Source of the DNA: Methylotenera_A sp963701715
Lineage (GTDB): Bacteria; Pseudomonadota; Gammaproteobacteria; Burkholderiales; Methylophilaceae
NCBI GenBank assembly: GCA_963701715.1
Contig: CAVPAX010000004.1
Span: 372,001 to 436,000, forward strand
Direction of reading: 5' to 3'
DNA length: 64,000 nucleotides
Part shown: positions 15,745-25,643 of the stretch, piece after piece
How positions within the stretch are numbered: position 1 is the stretch's first letter
How the letters are laid out: every line of letters begins with the position of its first letter
The notes under the pieces: generated by a model
Databases searched by the model: none
The model's input: the letters and a program-made list of their open reading frames with translations, nothing else
Told to the model about the DNA's origin: nothing
Translations under genes and position numbers: made by a program

Positions 15745-17913
15745 ATGGAAACTCAATCCGCAATCCTTACCGGCCTCAACGATAAACAGCTCGAAGCAGT
15801 CACGCTACCGGATCAATCCGCACTGATATTAGCGGGTGCCGGCAGTGGAAAAACGCGCGTTTTAACCACCAGAATCGCATGGCTGATTCAAACCGAGCAG
15901 GTTTCACCTATGGGCCTAATGGCGGTAACGTTTACCAATAAAGCCGCTAAAGAAATGCTCACACGTTTAACGAGCATGCTACCCATTAACACGCGCGGCA
16001 TGTGGGTAGGTACATTTCACGGGCTGTGTAACCGATTATTAAGAGCGCATCACCGCGAGGCTGGCTTGCCTAGCACATTCCAAATTTTAGATACTGCAGA
16101 CCAATTATCTGCTATTAAGCGTGTGATGAAAGCCATGAATGTGGATGACGAAAAATTTGTACCCAAGCAAGTGCAAGGCTATATAAATAGCTGCAAAGAG
16201 GAAGGTTTGCGCGCGCATGCTGTGGACGCCTATGACGCGCATTCGCAAAAGTTGCGCGAAATTTACGAGGAGTACGACAAGCAGTGCAACCGGGAAGGTG
16301 TAGCCGATTTTGCTGAGCTTTTGCTGCGTTGCTACGAACTGCTCGAACGCGACGCGCGCATTCGTGACCACTACCAAACACGTTTTAAGTATATTCTTGT
16401 AGACGAATTTCAAGACACCAATCGCCTGCAATATTTATGGCTAAAACTGTTAGCAGGCAAAGAAAACTGCATGTTTGCCGTGGGTGACGACGACCAGTCT
16501 ATCTATGGTTTTCGTGGCGCTCGCGTAGGCAATATGCGTGATTTTGAAACAGATTTTAACGTACAGAACATTGTAAAACTGGAAGAAAACTATCGCTCGC
16601 ACAGCAATATTTTAGATGCAGCCAACGCAATTATTTCGCACAATAAAAACCGTCTAGGGAAAAACTTATGGACTTCCGCAGACAAGGGCGAGCCTGTGCG
16701 TGTATACGAAGCTTATAACGACAATGATGAAGCGCAATTCATCGTGGATGAAATCAAGATGCTGCATGCGGAAGGTACCAGCCTAGGAGATATCGCCTTG
16801 CTCTACCGCAGCAACGCACAATCACGCATTTTAGAGCATGCCCTATTTTCAGCAAATTTACCTTACCGCGTTTATGGTGGGCTACGCTTCTTTGAGCGAG
16901 CAGAGATCAAGCATGCGCTGGCTTACATGCGCTTGATTGCCAACGCCAATGACGACACCGCGCTATTGCGCGTGATTAATTTTCCAACCCGCGGCATTGG
17001 CGCGCGCAGCCTGGAGCAACTACAAGAAGGTGCGCGCCAGAACGATTGCAGCCTGTGGCAGGCAGCTATTAACAAAGTAGGCAATGGCAAGCCGGGCGGC
17101 AAGGGCATTGAAGGCTTTGTCGCGCTGATACGCGACATGATAGACCAAGCTTATGGCATATCGCTTGCCGAAGTCGCTGAACTTGCAATCACGATGTCTG
17201 GTTTAAAAGCACATTACCAGAATGAAAAAGAAGGTGAAGATCGCATTGAAAACTTAGAAGAACTTGTCACTGCCGCAGTAGCCTTTGCTAATCAGGATTT
17301 TGGCAACCACAACAATGTAGATGGTGAAACAGAGCAAGATTTAATGACGCAGTTTCTGAGCCACGCCAGCCTGGAAGCGGGTGAACATCAGGCTGATGTT
17401 GGTCGTGAAGCACTTCAGCTGATGACGGTACATGCCGCCAAAGGCTTGGAATTTAAAACCGTATTTATCAGCGGCTTGGAAGAAGGATTATTCCCGCACG
17501 AACAAGCAGCATACGAGCACGGTGGACTGGAGGAAGAACGGCGTTTGATGTATGTAGCGGTCACCCGCGCCAGACAAAGACTTTACCTAAGCCATGCGCA
17601 AAGCCGTATGTTACATGGACAAGTTCGCTACGGCATTCCATCGCGCTTTCTGGATGAAATTCCAGAGGAGTTATTAAAACGCCTTAACACTAAGCCTGTG
17701 GCTAAAACCTATGCTAACCCAAGCTTCCAGACATCATCTGCAAGCACCGGCTATCCCTACAAAATAGGACAAAGTGTGCGCCATGCCAAATTTGGAGAAG
17801 GTGTAGTGGTGAGCTATGAAGGCAATGCGGATAATCTGGTGATTAAAATCAACTTTGGCCGAGAAGGCCTAAAGTCGCTGGCGATGGAATACGCCAAACT
17901 AGAGAAAATCTAA
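15745..17913 (+). CDS. uvrD: UvrD, DNA helicase II
   Basis: This 722-residue superfamily 1A 3'-5' helicase acts in nucleotide excision repair and mismatch repair. Motif I is AGAGSGKT (near residue 30), motif II VDEFQDTN, motif III GDDDQSIYGFRGA, motif IV ENYRSH, and motif VI VAVTRARQRLYLSHA. The C-terminal ~55 residues (IGQSVRHAKFGEGVVV) form the tudor-like domain found in UvrD/PcrA that contacts RNA polymerase; Rep lacks it. The start is the ATG at 15745, where homology begins; a frame open to 15643 would run through the small RNA region. No LexA box was seen. Confidence 0.95.
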   Translation: METQSAILTGLNDKQLEAVTLPDQSALILAGAGSGKTRVLTTRIAWLIQTEQVSPMGLMAVTFTNKAAKEMLTRLTSMLPINTRGMWVGTFHGLCNRLLRAHHREAGLPSTFQILDTADQLSAIKRVMKAMNVDDEKFVPKQVQGYINSCKEEGLRAHAVDAYDAHSQKLREIYEEYDKQCNREGVADFAELLLRCYELLERDARIRDHYQTRFKYILVDEFQDTNRLQYLWLKLLAGKENCMFAVGDDDQSIYGFRGARVGNMRDFETDFNVQNIVKLEENYRSHSNILDAANAIISHNKNRLGKNLWTSADKGEPVRVYEAYNDNDEAQFIVDEIKMLHAEGTSLGDIALLYRSNAQSRILEHALFSANLPYRVYGGLRFFERAEIKHALAYMRLIANANDDTALLRVINFPTRGIGARSLEQLQEGARQNDCSLWQAAINKVGNGKPGGKGIEGFVALIRDMIDQAYGISLAEVAELAITMSGLKAHYQNEKEGEDRIENLEELVTAAVAFANQDFGNHNNVDGETEQDLMTQFLSHASLEAGEHQADVGREALQLMTVHAAKGLEFKTVFISGLEEGLFPHEQAAYEHGGLEEERRLMYVAVTRARQRLYLSHAQSRMLHGQVRYGIPSRFLDEIPEELLKRLNTKPVAKTYANPSFQTSSASTGYPYKIGQSVRHAKFGEGVVVSYEGNADNLVIKINFGREGLKSLAMEYAKLEKI

Positions 17914-17917
17914 GCAA

Positions 17918-17947
17918 AAACACATGCGCCTTACAGGGCATGTGTTT
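17918..17947. terminator. Bidirectional terminator between uvrD and the BPSS1780 gene
   Basis: AAACACATGC (17918-17927) and GCATGTGTTT (17938-17947) are perfect complements, extended inside by a short CCT/AGG pairing. The ends give U-runs on both strands, fitting convergent genes. Confidence 0.7.
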
Positions 17948-17952
17948 AATAT

Positions 17953-18735
17953 TTAAGCTGCCCTGAATACGTCGCGATAACTTACATACTGAAACGCGAG
18001 CATGAGCGCTGTGGCGACCAATAGGCAGCTAAACACGACCATGGACATCAGCATTTGGCCCAATACAGGCACGATACTACTAATTAAACCAGCAATAATC
18101 CCCACAAGCAGCATCATTGCCACAATTCCTGCTGTAAGCAATAACCATGCAGCGCCTAAGGCAACCACGTATTGTATTGATCCTGCAATACTAGATTTAA
18201 TGGCCTTTAGAAGTGGGTAATTATTATATGCAATCAGCATGGGTGCAAACCACGTCGCCATCATCAACGGGATTAATAACAGGGTAAGTTTTAGCAAGAG
18301 CGGAAACATCCTCTGCAGGAAATTCATCATCTGCGATTCCGTCATTTCTGCTTTAGTCTGCGTCAGCGCTGCCAAACCCTGTATGTCGCTGTTCAGTATA
18401 AAACTTACCAGCGCTCCGTATAATAAACATGTACCCCCCAGAGCCATTAACTGCGACATCTTTGGCTTGATCATATTAATCACTTCGCCTAAATTTTGTT
18501 GTTTTTTGTAGTCCGCATTCCGATAAAGCGTAATAGCAACTGCCAGAAAAATAGGCCAGATCAAAATGCTGATGAAGGCAAAAAACTGTAAGCCCGGAAT
18601 TGATGGGATCATCATAAACAATCCCACATAAGCCAGTGCCAGCAACAGCCATTTGCTAGGCGCGGTTTTAAATAAGGCAACACTTTCAGTCACCCAGCTG
18701 ATGCCTGTTTTTGTACGTGATTCATGAATAGCCAT
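17953..18735 (-). CDS. BPSS1780-family membrane protein
   Basis: This 260-residue polytopic inner-membrane protein has a short cytoplasmic N-terminus and about five or six hydrophobic segments (starting near residues 30, 50, 97, 145, 190 and 230). The opening pattern ISWVTESVALFKTAPSKWLL and the overall layout match the BPSS1780 family widespread in betaproteobacteria, of unknown function. No transporter signature is visible. It follows thrB by 13 bp on the same strand, and probably shares its transcript. Confidence 0.8.
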   Translation of the reverse strand: MAIHESRTKTGISWVTESVALFKTAPSKWLLLALAYVGLFMMIPSIPGLQFFAFISILIWPIFLAVAITLYRNADYKKQQNLGEVINMIKPKMSQLMALGGTCLLYGALVSFILNSDIQGLAALTQTKAEMTESQMMNFLQRMFPLLLKLTLLLIPLMMATWFAPMLIAYNNYPLLKAIKSSIAGSIQYVVALGAAWLLLTAGIVAMMLLVGIIAGLISSIVPVLGQMLMSMVVFSCLLVATALMLAFQYVSYRDVFRAA

Positions 18736-18748
18736 TTAGTTATCCCCG

Positions 18749-19720
18749 TTAATCGCCGATATCTTCTGCAATATCGATATATTGTTGCAAGATTTTTTTA
18801 AAATGATTGGGGTCTTTAGTGTATGTCAGCTCACCATCTTGCGGAAAGTAAAAATCGTACAAGCGTGACAGCCAAAACCTAAGCGCCGCACGCCGTAGCA
18901 TGGTTAGCCAAAACTTCCCCTCAAGCGCATTAAAAGGTCTTAAAGACTGATACGCTGACAGGAAAGTTTCCATTTTTTCTTCATTGACCAAACCCAAATC
19001 GCTGCCATTATGATTAAGGCACCATTCATTCACGGCAATCGCTACGTCATACAGCAAAATATCATCGCACGCATAATAAAAATCGATCAGGCCGCCCAGT
19101 TGCTCTCCATCAAACAACACGTTATCGCGGAACAAATCTCCATGCACCACACCGCGTGGAAGCTGCTTCACATCTTGTTTTTGCTGAAAAGCTAACTCAT
19201 CTTTCAACATTTTTTGTTCAGCTAAACTGGAAATTTTTGGCAGCACCTGTAGGGCAGTAGCATTAAACCAGTCATCCGCACGCTGATTCACACCGGTTTG
19301 TTTAAAACTTTGCCCGGCCAAATGCAATTTGGCCAAAGCGAGTGCCACTTGCTTGATTTGCTCAAGTGATGGCGTCACCACATCCACACCTTTAAGGCAG
19401 CTCACCATCAGCGCGGGCTTGCCTTTTAGCGCATGTAACGCAATACCGTTTTTATCGGTGATGGGGGTCGGGCAAGGCACGCCCTGCTTGGCCAAATGCG
19501 CCATTAAGTCGACAAAATAAGGCAACTCTTCCGACCTGCTATTCTCAAAAATCGTGAGTACGTAACGATTCTGCTCTTTATTGGCATTTTGGGTAATCAC
19601 AAAATAGTTAGTATTGGTAATACCCGCCGCTATGCCGCGCAACTCCTTGATTTCTCCTATAGAAAAATTACGTAGCAAGTCACGTACTTCATCTAGGGTA
19701 AGGGTGGTAAAAACAGACAT
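18749..19720 (-). CDS. thrB: Homoserine kinase, ThrB type II (aminoglycoside-kinase fold)
   Basis: This 323-residue kinase phosphorylates L-homoserine in threonine biosynthesis. It belongs to the APH-like (PF01636) homoserine kinases, not the GHMP-fold ThrB of enterobacteria. The catalytic loop reads VVHGDLFRDNVLF (His-Gly-Asp with Asn eight residues on), the metal-binding Asp lies in GLIDFYYACDD, and the N-terminal lobe has GIAAGITNTNYFV, typical of this enzyme. The related choline or 5-methylthioribose kinases are less likely given this N-lobe. It is followed by the BPSS1780 gene. Confidence 0.92.
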   Translation of the reverse strand: MSVFTTLTLDEVRDLLRNFSIGEIKELRGIAAGITNTNYFVITQNANKEQNRYVLTIFENSRSEELPYFVDLMAHLAKQGVPCPTPITDKNGIALHALKGKPALMVSCLKGVDVVTPSLEQIKQVALALAKLHLAGQSFKQTGVNQRADDWFNATALQVLPKISSLAEQKMLKDELAFQQKQDVKQLPRGVVHGDLFRDNVLFDGEQLGGLIDFYYACDDILLYDVAIAVNEWCLNHNGSDLGLVNEEKMETFLSAYQSLRPFNALEGKFWLTMLRRAALRFWLSRLYDFYFPQDGELTYTKDPNHFKKILQQYIDIAEDIGD

Positions 19721-19734
19721 GTTTCTCTATAAGA

Positions 19735-19767
19735 AACAATTAAGAGGGCGTCGCCCTCTTAATTGTT
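19735..19767 (-). terminator. 15-bp perfect hairpin at the end of the DUF2782 gene
   Basis: AACAATTAAGAGGGC and GCCCTCTTAATTGTT pair perfectly around a three-base loop; the stem overlaps the DUF2782 stop codon. The downstream T-run is interrupted (TTTCTT), so some read-through into thrB is possible and it may act as an attenuating stem. Confidence 0.7.
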
Positions 19768-20131
19768 AGAATCTAAAAATGATCCATTTCGGGATACTCA
19801 ATGGTGGATTTGGGCCGACATTCACCCAGCCGCCATCTTGGTCTTCCTTATGCAAATAATAAGGCACGCCATGTTCCGGCGTTACTTTCATCATATACAT
19901 TTCGCCATTAATGCGATATTCCTCAATCGTTTCTGCACCTTTTTTACGAATGGTGACTTGCGGCTCCTCAGTTCCATCTTCCAGCGCCTCACCTTCTGTA
20001 ATTTTTGGTGGAGGCTGAACTTCCTCGAGCAGTTCCGCATCGGCTGGCGAATTTGCCGCCAGCACGAAACTCGGTAATATCAAAGCGGACAATGCACATA
20101 ACAGCAAAGTGGTTAATTTCATTTTTTGCAT
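19766..20131 (-). CDS. DUF2782 periplasmic protein
   Basis: This 121-residue secreted protein has a signal peptide (TTLLLCALSALILPSFVLAA), an acidic, Pro/Glu-rich linker of about 40 residues, and a compact C-terminal domain (MYMMKVTPEHGVPYYLH). It matches the DUF2782 family, of unknown function, commonly found beside polA and thrB in betaproteobacteria, as here. The start could be the first Met or the fourth codon (also Met); GGTGAGAG before the first supports it. Confidence 0.82.
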   Translation of the reverse strand: MQKMKLTTLLLCALSALILPSFVLAANSPADAELLEEVQPPPKITEGEALEDGTEEPQVTIRKKGAETIEEYRINGEMYMMKVTPEHGVPYYLHKEDQDGGWVNVGPNPPLSIPKWIIFRF

Positions 20132-20226
20132 CTTGCTCTCACCAAAAATAGTTGAATCATTTTAACAAAAAGCACAACAAAACGCGCGCCTTATACATAA
20201 ATAAACGTTTATAAATCCAATAAGTA

Positions 20227-20955
20227 CTACAAATAAAGCTGAACCTGTTCTTCTGCCGCTGATAACTTGAATCCACGCGTCTCATAGTGTTTGAATATTG
20301 CCTCTACAATCGCAGCAGGGTCATCAATAACTTGGAACAAATCAAGATCATCGGCGATGATCATCCCCTCATTCACCAAGGTGGTTTTAATCCAATCAAC
20401 CAAGCCGCGCCAGAAAGGCTCACACACCAGGATAATCGGTATCTTTAAAGTTTTTCCCGTTTGCACTAACGTAATCACTTCCATCAACTCATCCAGAGTG
20501 CCAAATCCGCCGGGCAGAACGACGTAGGCACTCGCATATTTCACAAACATCACTTTACGCATGAAAAAATGCTTGAAATTCTGGCTAATATCCTGATAAG
20601 CATTTTCAGTTTGCTCATGCGGCAGCTCGATATTCAGGCCAATGCTGTCTGATTTTCCGCCAAATGCGCCTTTATTTGCGGCCTCCATAATGCCTGGGCC
20701 GCCGCCTGAAATCACATTAAATCCTGCATCCGACAACAATCTGGCAATTTGCTCAGTCAGCTGGTAATAAGGGCTATCTGGCTGGGTGCGTGCACTGCCA
20801 AAAATTGAAACAGCCGGCGTAATTTCCTTAAGTCGTTCCGTAGCATCCACGAATTCTGCCATAATCTCGAATGCATGCCATGACTCATGCCCGGTTAAAC
20901 GATTACCTTGTACATCAGGATCAGTGATTGTTGGAGTTTTTTTTGCAACAGCCAT
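20227..20955 (-). CDS. LOG-family nucleotide phosphoribohydrolase
   Basis: This 242-residue Rossmann-fold protein carries the LOG signature PGGFGTLDE, preceded by FMRKVMFVKYASAYVVL, and a second glycine loop, SGGGPGIMEAANKGA. Family members remove ribose 5'-phosphate from cytokinin or other nucleoside monophosphates; in bacteria like this the substrate is probably a purine nucleotide. It is often misannotated as lysine decarboxylase. It is divergent from polA with a 35-bp gap, so the two may share a control region. Confidence 0.9.
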   Translation of the reverse strand: MAVAKKTPTITDPDVQGNRLTGHESWHAFEIMAEFVDATERLKEITPAVSIFGSARTQPDSPYYQLTEQIARLLSDAGFNVISGGGPGIMEAANKGAFGGKSDSIGLNIELPHEQTENAYQDISQNFKHFFMRKVMFVKYASAYVVLPGGFGTLDELMEVITLVQTGKTLKIPIILVCEPFWRGLVDWIKTTLVNEGMIIADDLDLFQVIDDPAAIVEAIFKHYETRGFKLSAAEEQVQLYL

Positions 20956-20990
20956 AATTTGAGTGCCCTAGAAATAATTGAAAGCTTAAT

Positions 20991-23771
20991 ATGAAAACGT
21001 TGTTATTAGTGGATGGCTCATCCTACCTGTATCGTGCCTTTCACGCCATGCCCGACCTGAGAAACCGCCAGAACGAACCTACGGGCGCAATTTACGGCGT
21101 GCTTAATATGTTACGCCGATTGCACAAAGATTATCCAGCGGATTATAGCGCATGTGTTTTTGATGCCAAAGGCAAAACCTTTCGCGATGACATTTACCCT
21201 GAATATAAAGCTAATCGCGTCAGTATGCCAGATGAATTGCGTGCCCAGATCACAATGCTGCACGAGGCTATCAAAGCTATGGGTTGGCCTCTCATCATGG
21301 AAGAAGGCGTTGAAGCGGATGATGTGATTGGCGCACTTGCCAAACAGGCCGAGCGTGAGAATGTGCGTGTCATTATCAGCACAGGCGACAAAGATATCTC
21401 TCAGTTGGTGAATTCACATGTCACAGTCGTCAACACCATGCGCGATGCATTTAGGAAAACCGATGAAATGCTGGATGCCGCAGGCGTGGAAAATAAATTC
21501 GGCATCCCGCCTAGCCTGATGATTGATTATTTAATGCTGATTGGCGACACTTCTGACAATGTGCCGGGTGTGGAAAAAGTCGGCCCGAAAACCGCAGTCA
21601 AATGGCTTAAACAGTATGGTTCGCTAGAAAACATCATCGCACATGCCGATGAAATCAGCGGCGTCGTGGGCGAAAACTTACGCAAAGCATTGCCTTGGCT
21701 GGAAGTCTCACGCGAACTCATTACCATCCGCTGTGACGTTGGCATTCAAGAAAAACTCAGCGACCTTGCTCCGCGACCGCAAGACAAAGCCAAGCTGGCC
21801 GAGCTTTATGAACACCTTGATTTTAAGACATGGCGACGTGAATTGGATCATAATGAAGCGAATAACGATACAAAAACCACTCCCCTGGAAGCCAATATCC
21901 ATGCGCCTTCCGAGGCGTCTATTTCTGATGAAAAATCGGTTCCAAAACAATATGTTGCCAACAATTCACGCAACTACGAAACCATTCTGACGAATGACCA
22001 GTTAGACCTTTGGCTGGCAAAACTGCAGTCTGCACCACTGGTTTGCTTCGACACCGAAACCACATCGCTAGACCCGATGACAGCAAAAATAGTTGGCTTG
22101 TCGTTCAGCGTCGAATCTGGCAGCGCTGCGTATTTGCCGCTCAAACACGATTATTTCGATGCGCCAGAACAGCTCAATTTTGCTGAGACGCTGGCTAAAA
22201 TCAAGCCGGTTCTAGAAAACCCTTTCATCAAAAAAGTCGGTCAGAACCTCAAATACGACCAACATGTGTTAGCCAACCACGATATAAAACTTAACGGCAT
22301 CGCGCACGATACTTTGCTGCAGTCTTACGTATTTGAATCGCACAAATCGCACGGCATGGATGACTTGAGTGAGCGGCATCTGGGCATTAAAACAATCAAG
22401 TTTGAAGAAGTGGCCGGCAAAGGAGCGAAGCAGGTTGGGTTTAACCAGGTCACGGTAGAAACCGCCGCAGAATACGCTGCAGAAGATGCAGATATAACCT
22501 TGCAGCTGCATAATGCCATGTATCCGCAAATCGCCGCAGATGCCAAGCTGGATTATATTTACAGCCACATTGAAATGCCTGTCTGCAACATTTTGTTTAC
22601 CATTGAGCGCAACGGGGTGCTGATTGATTCCGTCATGCTGAATGCGCAAAGCAATGAAATCGGCATGAAGCTGGTCAACCTGGAGAACCAGGCCTACGCA
22701 CTGGCTGGCCAGCCATTCAACTTAAGCTCGCCCAAGCAGCTGCAGGAAATCTTGTTTGATAAACTGGGGATTAAATCCACTAAAAAAACTCCAAGCGGAG
22801 CTCCTTCAACAGACGAAGACGTGCTGTTGGAGCTTGCGCTGGATCACCCGTTGCCTAAAGTTTTGTTAGAGTATCGCGGCCTGGCCAAACTCAAATCCAC
22901 CTACACCGACAAACTGCCCAAGATGATTAACCCGCACACGGGCCGGGTGCACACAAGCTACAACCAGGCAGTGGCGATTACCGGACGGCTTGCCAGCTCG
23001 GACCCGAATCTGCAGAATATTCCCGTCAGAACCCAGGAAGGACGCCGCATCCGCGAAGCCTTCATCGCGTCCAAAGGCAGTCATATTGTATCAGCCGATT
23101 ATTCACAGATTGAGCTGCGTATCATGGCGCATCTATCTCAAGATGAAGGCATGCTTAGAGCTTTTGCCAACAATGAAGACATCCATCGCGCCACTGCATC
23201 TGAAGTGTTTGGCGTTGAAAAAGAAACCGTCGACAGTGAACAGCGCCGATATGCCAAAGTCATCAATTTCGGCCTCATCTACGGCATGAGCGCATTTGGC
23301 CTAGCACAAAACCTGAATATCGAACGCAGCGCCGCCGCAAGCTATATCGAGCGCTACTTTGCACGCTACCCCGGTGTGCGCGCCTATATGGACAACACCC
23401 GTGCACTTGCCAAACAGCAAGGCTATGTGGAAACCTATTTTGGGCGCCGACTTTGGGTACCCGCCATTAACAGCGTCAACGCCATGCAACGGGCAGGCGC
23501 AGAACGTGCCGCCATCAATGCGCCGATGCAAGGCACCGCGGCCGACCTGATTAAACTCGCCATGATTGCCGTAGATAAATGGCTAAATGATGAAAAATTA
23601 CAAAGCAAACTGATTATGCAAGTGCATGATGAATTGGTGCTGGAAGTGCCTGATAATGAACTGGAATTAGTAAAAACCAAATTGCCAGAATTGATGCAAA
23701 ATGTCGCTAAACTTGATGTACCTTTGCTGGCGGAAGTTGGCGTAGGCAGCAATTGGGAAAGTGCACACTAA
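20991..23771 (+). CDS. polA: DNA polymerase I
   Basis: This 926-residue enzyme carries all three activities. The 5'-3' exonuclease/flap domain covers about residues 1-290 (TGDKDISQLV and the helix-hairpin-helix VPGVEKVGPKTA). The 3'-5' proofreading domain is at about 330-510, with CFDTETTSLDP as exo I and an intact DxE pair. The polymerase domain follows, with DYSQIELRIMAH (motif A), RRYAKVINFGLIYGMS (motif B) and VHDELVLEV (motif C). It fills Okazaki-fragment and repair gaps. The length and domains match proteobacterial PolA, with no truncation. Confidence 0.97.
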   Translation: MKTLLLVDGSSYLYRAFHAMPDLRNRQNEPTGAIYGVLNMLRRLHKDYPADYSACVFDAKGKTFRDDIYPEYKANRVSMPDELRAQITMLHEAIKAMGWPLIMEEGVEADDVIGALAKQAERENVRVIISTGDKDISQLVNSHVTVVNTMRDAFRKTDEMLDAAGVENKFGIPPSLMIDYLMLIGDTSDNVPGVEKVGPKTAVKWLKQYGSLENIIAHADEISGVVGENLRKALPWLEVSRELITIRCDVGIQEKLSDLAPRPQDKAKLAELYEHLDFKTWRRELDHNEANNDTKTTPLEANIHAPSEASISDEKSVPKQYVANNSRNYETILTNDQLDLWLAKLQSAPLVCFDTETTSLDPMTAKIVGLSFSVESGSAAYLPLKHDYFDAPEQLNFAETLAKIKPVLENPFIKKVGQNLKYDQHVLANHDIKLNGIAHDTLLQSYVFESHKSHGMDDLSERHLGIKTIKFEEVAGKGAKQVGFNQVTVETAAEYAAEDADITLQLHNAMYPQIAADAKLDYIYSHIEMPVCNILFTIERNGVLIDSVMLNAQSNEIGMKLVNLENQAYALAGQPFNLSSPKQLQEILFDKLGIKSTKKTPSGAPSTDEDVLLELALDHPLPKVLLEYRGLAKLKSTYTDKLPKMINPHTGRVHTSYNQAVAITGRLASSDPNLQNIPVRTQEGRRIREAFIASKGSHIVSADYSQIELRIMAHLSQDEGMLRAFANNEDIHRATASEVFGVEKETVDSEQRRYAKVINFGLIYGMSAFGLAQNLNIERSAAASYIERYFARYPGVRAYMDNTRALAKQQGYVETYFGRRLWVPAINSVNAMQRAGAERAAINAPMQGTAADLIKLAMIAVDKWLNDEKLQSKLIMQVHDELVLEVPDNELELVKTKLPELMQNVAKLDVPLLAEVGVGSNWESAH

Positions 23772-23783
23772 TGAGGCATTAAC

Positions 23784-24467
23784 CTATATGGGCTCGTCGC
23801 GTTGCAATGCGCGATAGCCTTGAATCATGCGTACTAGATGCCAGACCCCTGCCATGATGACTACCACACCACCTACCGCAAGGCATTTCATAAAATAGGG
23901 GTCAAATACCCATCCAAATAATTGTCCATATACCTCATAGCCGGTGCCAATACCATCTTTGAAGCTGTTTTTAATTGAGCTAGTAAGCCCGGCTAGCACA
24001 ATAAGGAAACCAACTCCTGCTCATATGGTGGCATCCCAAAATGCTTTGACTTGCCATGCAAAATGGCTGTGCACCCAATTATGTTTGCCTGGAAAATTAT
24101 GGTGTTTAAACGCCATAGCCATAGCAATTAAAAAAGTAATGCCCCCTGTAATACCTCCAAAAAATATTAAGATATAAAACTGCTTAGCTATTGATTTGTC
24201 TGACTTTACTTGAGCTTGCTCCTTCGGGTCGAGCTTCTCGTTCTCATCCATAAACTTAACGCGCTCAATTCTGTTTTGCAGATCTAGCTGCGTCTGCTCT
24301 TCTCGTGCGGCCGCCTCGGCCTTTAGATAGGCAACACCACAGCTTGGGCATGCCCACTCAGGCGCAGTATCAGCAGGTTGGCGTTTGTAATGACACTTGA
24401 TGCATGTCTTACCATCAAACTCAAGTTCCAATGAATTTGAAATTTCAGCAGTTTGATTATCGTGCAT
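23784..24467 (-). pseudogene. Zinc-ribbon membrane protein interrupted by an in-frame TGA
   Basis: Two stretches of one reading frame are separated by a single TGA at 24021-24023. The first part (148 codons from 24467) has a zinc ribbon with CxxC pairs at Cys22/25 and Cys40/43, a charged coiled-coil-like region (residues ~48-90), and a hydrophobic segment FYILIFFGGITGGITFLIAM. The second part continues in frame with AGVGFLIVLAGLTSS and another hydrophobic segment, ending at 23784. The continuing open frame and membrane-like composition indicate one ~227-residue protein. Cause: nonsense mutation, sequencing error, or read-through; the first two are more likely. The family is not one I recognise. 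A GTG at 23999 could restart the tail only. Confidence 0.6.
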
Positions 24468-24538
24468 ACCAAAACTTTATTAAAGAATTGCAACTATAAT
24501 AACCGTCAATTTAATGATTTTCAAAGAACTACAACCAT

Positions 24539-25300
24539 ATGCGCCAAGAACAATTCGGCATTTACATCATCGGCGATGAGATTCTCTCCGGAAAACGTAA
24601 AGACGCACATTTGCAGTTTGCTATTCAAGCACTCAAAGCGCGTGGTCTGCAGCTGAGTTGGGCGAATTATTTGGGTGACATTCCAGAGGAAATCACAGGT
24701 TCGCTCAAAGCAAGTATGGCGCGGGGCGATGTGGTATTCAGCTTTGGCGGCATCGGTGCCACGCCGGATGACTACACGCGCCAGTGCGCGGCAGATGCGA
24801 CCGGCATACCCATAGAGCGCCACGCAGGAGCGGTGGCGAATATCGTTGCACAATATGGTGAGGGCGCTTACCCAAAAAGAGTCCTCATGGCAGATTTCCC
24901 AAAAGGTTGTGAGTTAATACCCAACCCCATCAACCGTGTGGCGGGCTTTAGCATTCACCAGCATTATTTTGTGCCCGGCTTTCCTGAAATGGCACACCCT
25001 ATGGTGGAATGGGTGCTGGAGACATATTATTCACACCTGTTTCACCAAGCAAAATATTTGGAGCAATCGATTATCATTCCCGATGGCATCGAAAGCCAAC
25101 TGATTGATTTAATGAATGAAATGCTAGCTAAATATTCTGAAATTAAAATTTTTAGTCTACCTAAACTAAAACCGAATCGCCGTGTTGAGCTAGGAGCCAA
25201 GGGTAAGCCAGAACAAGTACAACTAGCCATGCAAGAAATTAAAGCTGGAGTTTCTGCATTAGGTTTCAGCTGGCATACGCCAGATAACAATGGAATGTAG
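24539..25300 (+). CDS. CinA/MoaB-like molybdopterin-binding-domain protein
   Basis: This 253-residue protein has the molybdopterin-binding (MoCF) fold seen in MogA, MoeA and the N-terminal part of CinA: IYIIGDEILSGKRKD at the start and the signature SFGGIGATPDDYTRQ near residue 65. The C-terminal deamidase domain of full CinA is absent; the last ~90 residues are a short alpha/beta extension. It is more likely a CinA-like nucleotide pyrophosphatase-type protein than a cofactor-synthesis enzyme, but the substrate is unknown. Its end overlaps the YkgJ gene by 11 bp. Confidence 0.82.
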   Translation: MRQEQFGIYIIGDEILSGKRKDAHLQFAIQALKARGLQLSWANYLGDIPEEITGSLKASMARGDVVFSFGGIGATPDDYTRQCAADATGIPIERHAGAVANIVAQYGEGAYPKRVLMADFPKGCELIPNPINRVAGFSIHQHYFVPGFPEMAHPMVEWVLETYYSHLFHQAKYLEQSIIIPDGIESQLIDLMNEMLAKYSEIKIFSLPKLKPNRRVELGAKGKPEQVQLAMQEIKAGVSALGFSWHTPDNNGM

Positions 25301-25544
25301 GCCGCATTGTGGTGCATGCTGCATCGCGCCATCTATCAACAGCCCCATTCCTGGAATGCCGCATGGCAAATCCGCTGGCGTGCGCTGCGTGCAGCTGGAT
25401 GAAGAAAATCGCTGCATGATTTTTGGCAAGCAAGAACGCCCTGTTTTTTGTGCGAGTTTGCAGCCTAGCGAGGAGATGTGCGGGAAAACAAGTGAATATG
25501 CAATGATCTGGCTGGGCAAATTGGAGCAACTTACCACGCCATAA
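25290..25544 (+). CDS. YkgJ-family cysteine-cluster protein
   Basis: This 84-residue protein contains eight cysteines, at positions 3, 7, 10, 11, 33, 42, 54 and 64, in the CxxxCxxCC arrangement of the YkgJ (UPF0153) family, thought to bind zinc or an iron-sulfur cluster. The function is unknown. The gene begins inside the last codons of the CinA-like gene in another frame (11-bp overlap), suggesting coupled translation. Confidence 0.85.
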   Translation: MECRPHCGACCIAPSINSPIPGMPHGKSAGVRCVQLDEENRCMIFGKQERPVFCASLQPSEEMCGKTSEYAMIWLGKLEQLTTP

Positions 25545-25643
25545 TTTAAAGCTAAAAATTAAACAAAAAAATTAACGGTTAGTAGTGTCAAGTCACAGTG
25601 ATTGCGTATAAAATAGGCAACCTTTCAGCCTAACAATTAGTAA

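Noticed and set aside
24021..24023. TGA as a selenocysteine codon
   Set aside because: The position lies in a hydrophobic stretch without a redox motif, and I saw no SECIS-like hairpin just downstream.
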